Origin: CBDFKS01 sp965248905
Lineage (GTDB): Bacteria > Chloroflexota > Dehalococcoidia > Lucifugimonadales > JAGWBF01
NCBI GenBank assembly: GCA_965248905.1
Contig: CBDFKS010000007.1
Span: forward strand, 1,364,001 to 1,428,000
DNA length: 64,000 nt
Direction: 5' to 3'
Shown here: positions 62,650 to 64,000 of the stretch, one piece after another
Layout of the letters: the number at the start of each line of letters is the position of its first letter
Position numbering within the stretch: the stretch's first letter is position 1
The notes under the pieces: generated by a model
What the model was told of the DNA's origin: nothing
The model's database searches: none
What the model saw: only the letters and a program-made list of their open reading frames with translations
Made by a program: the position numbers and the translations under genes

Positions 62650-64000
62650 GTGTACCGTTTCGCGTTGGCCGTCTCGCTGTCCCATTTGTTTTTTCTATCA
62701 GTTTTTATGGAATATGGTGCTATCCAACCGTGGAAGACTGTCAGCCCCGTAGTAGGGTTCAACGAGCTTTCTCTTTGGGTCATGATGATGGTGTCGGCGT
62801 TGGTCGCCCCCTTCCTCATAGGAGCTGCGGTATGGGGCGTGGATACGGCGCTGAGACGAAAACCTCACAGATGGATAAGGACGGTGAGACAACTAGCGTT
62901 CCTGGTATTAGGAGTTGGAGCGCTCCTGGCTCTTGTCAACGCGTTTTTTAGACTCGAACTGGGCTTGCTCCAACCTGTGGGAAGCTTCTACGAACAGCAT
63001 TTCCTTGTAACAGTTATAGTCGTAATCATAGTTCTGATCGCGGCTCTGGTCACTCTGACATTTTCTATTGCTGTTCGTGAAGCGCTGGTAAAGACCGTTA
63101 GAACATCTCTGGTTATCCTGGCCCCAACCACGCTTCTATCAGTCGCTGGTATTCTGTATGTAATCGTAACTATCCTGGGAAACGGTGTCTCATTGGAAAG
63201 CTCCCCCGAGAGATCACTTGAGTCACAACCGGTATCCACGACGCCAGGCTTGCCCAAGAATATTGTAGTTCTTTTGTTTGACAGCTTTTCTTACGGGGCT
63301 GCCTTCGAAAATCAGGAAATAAGCCCTGAATTATTTAACCTTCGTTCTCTTGCAAGTCAGTCACTCGTGTTTCACGATGTACGAAAGTTTCCCGGCAGGA
63401 CAGAAGACAATGTACCGATCATGCTGACCGGACAAATCTATGCCGGATCTGATTTTATCAACACCAACGTTGGTGACGTGGCCTACCTAAGCGACGGAAC
63501 CGAGGTGAAACTGAAGGAGCAGCGAAGCGTTTTTGATCTGGCTTACGAGCAAGGTTACCAGCTGGCAACATATGGCATGTATATAGATTACTGCGGCACT
63601 TATGTGAACGGCCTTGGCGAATGCCGGTCCACGCCATTCTTTCGTCTTCCATTACCATCGACAAACTTCCCTGAGGCATTCATCGACCCATACCGTTCCG
63701 CAATTAACAACCTTTTACCGCATAGAATAGAGATAAAGTTATCGAACGCTCTTAATCTTGGCCTGGATGGGCAGCGAAACTTTCGCCAATACACTCTACG
63801 GCACCATGACGGGGTTATAGAGGCCTTAAGCGAGGCAGAGGGTTTTTTTATCTACGCTCACTACCCCTTCCCACATGGTGAGCTATTGCGCTACGACGAG
63901 GAAACCAGGGCCCTTCAATCAGGAAATACAACTTTTGATAGCTTCCGAGTGGCGGACTCCTTTGTAGGAGAGATACGAAAGGCACTTGAAAATTCCGGCA
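62650..64000 (+). CDS. membrane-anchored sulfatase/phosphoethanolamine-transferase-like protein, cut by window edge
   Basis: The frame runs uninterrupted from GTG 62650 off the right edge (450 codons seen). Four to five membrane helices cover residues 1-180. The alkaline-phosphatase-superfamily domain then starts at NIVVLLFDSFSYGAAFE. It contains RKFPGRTEDNVPIMLTG, where threonine would be the metal-bound nucleophile, and AHYPFPHGE for a later His. It resembles LTA-synthase-like and EptA-like enzymes, but the missing C-terminus carries the remaining metal ligands. It follows the NoeA-like methyltransferase without a gap, so the two and the IDPGTG protein look like one unit. Confidence 0.75.
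   Translation, partial: MYRFALAVSLSHLFFLSVFMEYGAIQPWKTVSPVVGFNELSLWVMMMVSALVAPFLIGAAVWGVDTALRRKPHRWIRTVRQLAFLVLGVGALLALVNAFFRLELGLLQPVGSFYEQHFLVTVIVVIIVLIAALVTLTFSIAVREALVKTVRTSLVILAPTTLLSVAGILYVIVTILGNGVSLESSPERSLESQPVSTTPGLPKNIVVLLFDSFSYGAAFENQEISPELFNLRSLASQSLVFHDVRKFPGRTEDNVPIMLTGQIYAGSDFINTNVGDVAYLSDGTEVKLKEQRSVFDLAYEQGYQLATYGMYIDYCGTYVNGLGECRSTPFFRLPLPSTNFPEAFIDPYRSAINNLLPHRIEIKLSNALNLGLDGQRNFRQYTLRHHDGVIEALSEAEGFFIYAHYPFPHGELLRYDEETRALQSGNTTFDSFRVADSFVGEIRKALENSG

Noticed and set aside
1..64000. CRISPR array, rRNA or tRNA genes, prophage or integrase
   Set aside because: I saw no regularly spaced repeats, no rRNA hallmark sequences and no complete tRNA cloverleaf. The small HTH protein at 5046 has no integrase partner.

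Overview
This window is chromosomal DNA from a bacterium. About two thirds of it is a large surface-glycan locus rich in nonulosonic (sialic-like) acid genes. The organism is not identifiable with certainty. A hydantoinase/racemase/SelD neighbourhood, YvcK with N-terminal membrane helices, widespread REP-like inverted repeats and mid-range base composition make an uncultured Chloroflexota member (Dehalococcoidia/SAR202-like) my best guess. That is an inference, not a reading of any marker gene.

Left part (1-12.9 kb), ordinary and accessory genes: a CinA-like gene cut by the left edge, RidA, a small unknown protein, a dihydropyrimidinase/hydantoinase, an Asp/Glu/hydantoin racemase, and selD read through an in-frame TGA. 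That TGA stands for selenocysteine at residue 17, with a SECIS-like hairpin 26 nt downstream. An HTH protein, an IS1182-family insertion with CTAG duplication, and two paralogous secreted proteins of unknown function follow. Then come a hybrid histidine kinase broken by a one-base deletion, and a polytopic membrane protein made of two similar halves.

Middle (13.7-45.5 kb), glycan precursor supply and assembly: yvcK, an APS-kinase homologue, a DegT aminotransferase, a nucleotide-sugar dehydrogenase and a Wzz/BY-kinase lead into a run of genes overlapping by four bases (sqdB, ugd, a gutted UDP-glucuronate decarboxylase, a methyltransferase, a CMP-sugar synthetase, an oxidoreductase). Next is a nonulosonate block: NeuB fused to a second TIM barrel, an RfbE-like epimerase, a second NeuB, two NeuC copies flanking a neuB stump, a second NeuA, a 2-hydroxyacid dehydrogenase and a methyltransferase. 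A three-domain acyl ligase-ACP-AAC(3) protein, a NodB deacetylase, two related GT-B transferases, a methyltransferase and AsnB complete this part.

Right part (45.5-64 kb), a remodelled zone: an IS630-type element sits inside a TylF-like methyltransferase gene with a TA duplication, and removing it restores one 254-residue frame. A third GT-B paralogue, a methyltransferase, two unknown proteins, a Wzx flippase, a B12-type radical SAM protein, a beta-helix surface protein, an epimerase, a Wzy/WaaL-type polymerase or ligase and a DPGTG/NoeA-like/sulfatase-like cassette follow. Between them lie eroded 3' ends of asnB, a wecB-type epimerase and a flippase, which indicate repeated gain and loss of glycan genes.

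Together the genes describe a Wzx/Wzy-type polysaccharide. It would carry uronic acids, probably sulfoquinovose, one or two CMP-activated nonulosonic acids, several O-methyl groups and probably an N-acyl group. Assignments come from motif recognition by eye; no database search was run.
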